From Scylla paramamosain (taxonomy: Eukaryota > Arthropoda > Malacostraca > Decapoda > Portunidae): a stretch of 64,000 nucleotides of DNA. The stretch lies in the NCBI RefSeq assembly GCF_035594125.1, contig NC_087156.1:19396997-19460996 (forward strand), written 5' to 3'. Below, piece after piece: positions 63,187 through 64,000 of the stretch. Positions within the stretch are counted from its first letter, which is position 1; each line of letters begins with the position of its first letter. Position numbers and translations under genes: made by a program. The notes beneath the pieces are model-generated. The model had not been told where the DNA came from. It searched no databases and worked only from the letters and a program-made list of their open reading frames with translations.

Positions 63187-64000
63187 CTGAGAAGGAACAA
63201 AGTTTTACCATTATAGCATACAATAACCTTGGAACCAACAACAGTTTCTTCTAAGAGAATATGTATGTTTTATAAAAAATGCCATTCACATTTACCTTCA
63301 GTTATTTCTCTAAAGTACCATTCTAAATCATAACATGTGAATTGTATCTATAATTCTTGTTGACCAAGCAAATTTAGTATAAATTCATTAATTATGTTTG
63401 CAAGAAACCTGCCTCGGACTGGATTATAAAAAGTGCTGTACAAATGGATAATATATATGTATAATGCATGTATGGACAATTATTTATTTTTTTTCATATA
63501 ATCATAACTTTTTAGGTCTTGAGTACTTGTTGCTACTCCAGTATCATGAAAAATTTCCTTGACAAATGGCTCTCTCTGGGGAAAACAAGATATCTTTCAG
63601 TTAATGTAACCCTATTGATCAATACTAAGATTAGTGAATTTTTGTTGAATCTTATGCTTTTTCTGTCATTGGGTTGTACTAGAAGATATGTTTAGTACTG
63701 GTCATTAAATTAGAACATATTGTCCTTAAATATACTTTTTTCCATGGATATTATAATGAACAAATGCTACAATGAATGATGTCCTGGAACCAACATATTT
63801 TTTTTCTATACGGTTGCAGTTTATTTAGACAAATAGAATTTGCTCTTAAAAGCTCACAAGTGTAATGATGACTATAACTTTTATGCAGACCAACTGATTT
63901 ACAGGTTATTGCAAGTCAGAGAAATCAATTATGACACATCCCATATATCTCCTGTGAGGAATAATGCACAAGTGTTCCATGATGATGTCACAGATGAGAG
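63187..64000. other. Upstream introns of the serine protease-like gene
   Basis: On the minus strand an acceptor ttttccccag at about 63,581 precedes an open REPFVKEIFHDTG segment that could be a short exon. Its obvious donor does not match the phase required by the next exon, so it is not called. Confidence 0.35.

Overview
The window is eukaryotic nuclear DNA, most likely from a decapod crustacean (a crab or close relative). This rests on three things: intron-split genes with GT-AG borders; very dense, long di- and trinucleotide repeats; and CR1/L2-type LINE fragments and TTAGG-like telomeric repeats typical of arthropods. The species cannot be fixed from the sequence alone, and nothing here looks bacterial or viral.

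Layout. Positions 1 to about 43,150 hold no gene I can defend. By rough hand count about 5.5 kb of the first 41 kb is simple repeat ((CT)n, (CA)n, trinucleotides), often in compound runs. The region also holds a degenerate AAGCC pentamer array (18,100-18,655), a degenerate TTAGG tract, a perfect 16-bp-stem palindrome (11,241-11,278) and old LINE tails. Most long open frames here are repeats read through without stops.

From 43,180 to 55,183 (+) lies one complete gene, which I assembled from 15 coding exons. The reading phase closes exactly, giving 1,911 codons (1,910 residues plus stop). The product is a Rho-family guanine nucleotide exchange factor. It has a very long, low-complexity, proline- and acid-rich N-terminal part, a Cys4 motif, a DH domain and a C-terminal PH domain, and it most resembles insect GEFmeso-type proteins. 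Intron 5 carries an antisense CR1/L2-like LINE fragment. The gene body is almost free of microsatellites, in sharp contrast to the region upstream.

From 55,184 to 64,000 the DNA is AT-rich and full of decayed elements. It holds a minisatellite; a minus-strand pseudogene of the RNA polymerase I largest subunit (frameshift, internal stop, altered catalytic motif); two LINE families among long (TA)n arrays; and an internally deleted Tigger/pogo-type transposon. The last two exons of a minus-strand trypsin-like protein with substituted active-site neighbours lie near the right edge. Its remaining exons, including those for the catalytic His and Asp, lie to the right or outside.

I found no evidence of a new multi-gene system. 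The observations most worth following up are the Cys4 module before the DH domain, the Pol I pseudogene, the palindrome, the microsatellite-linked 19-bp sequence, and the sharp change of repeat content at the gene boundary.
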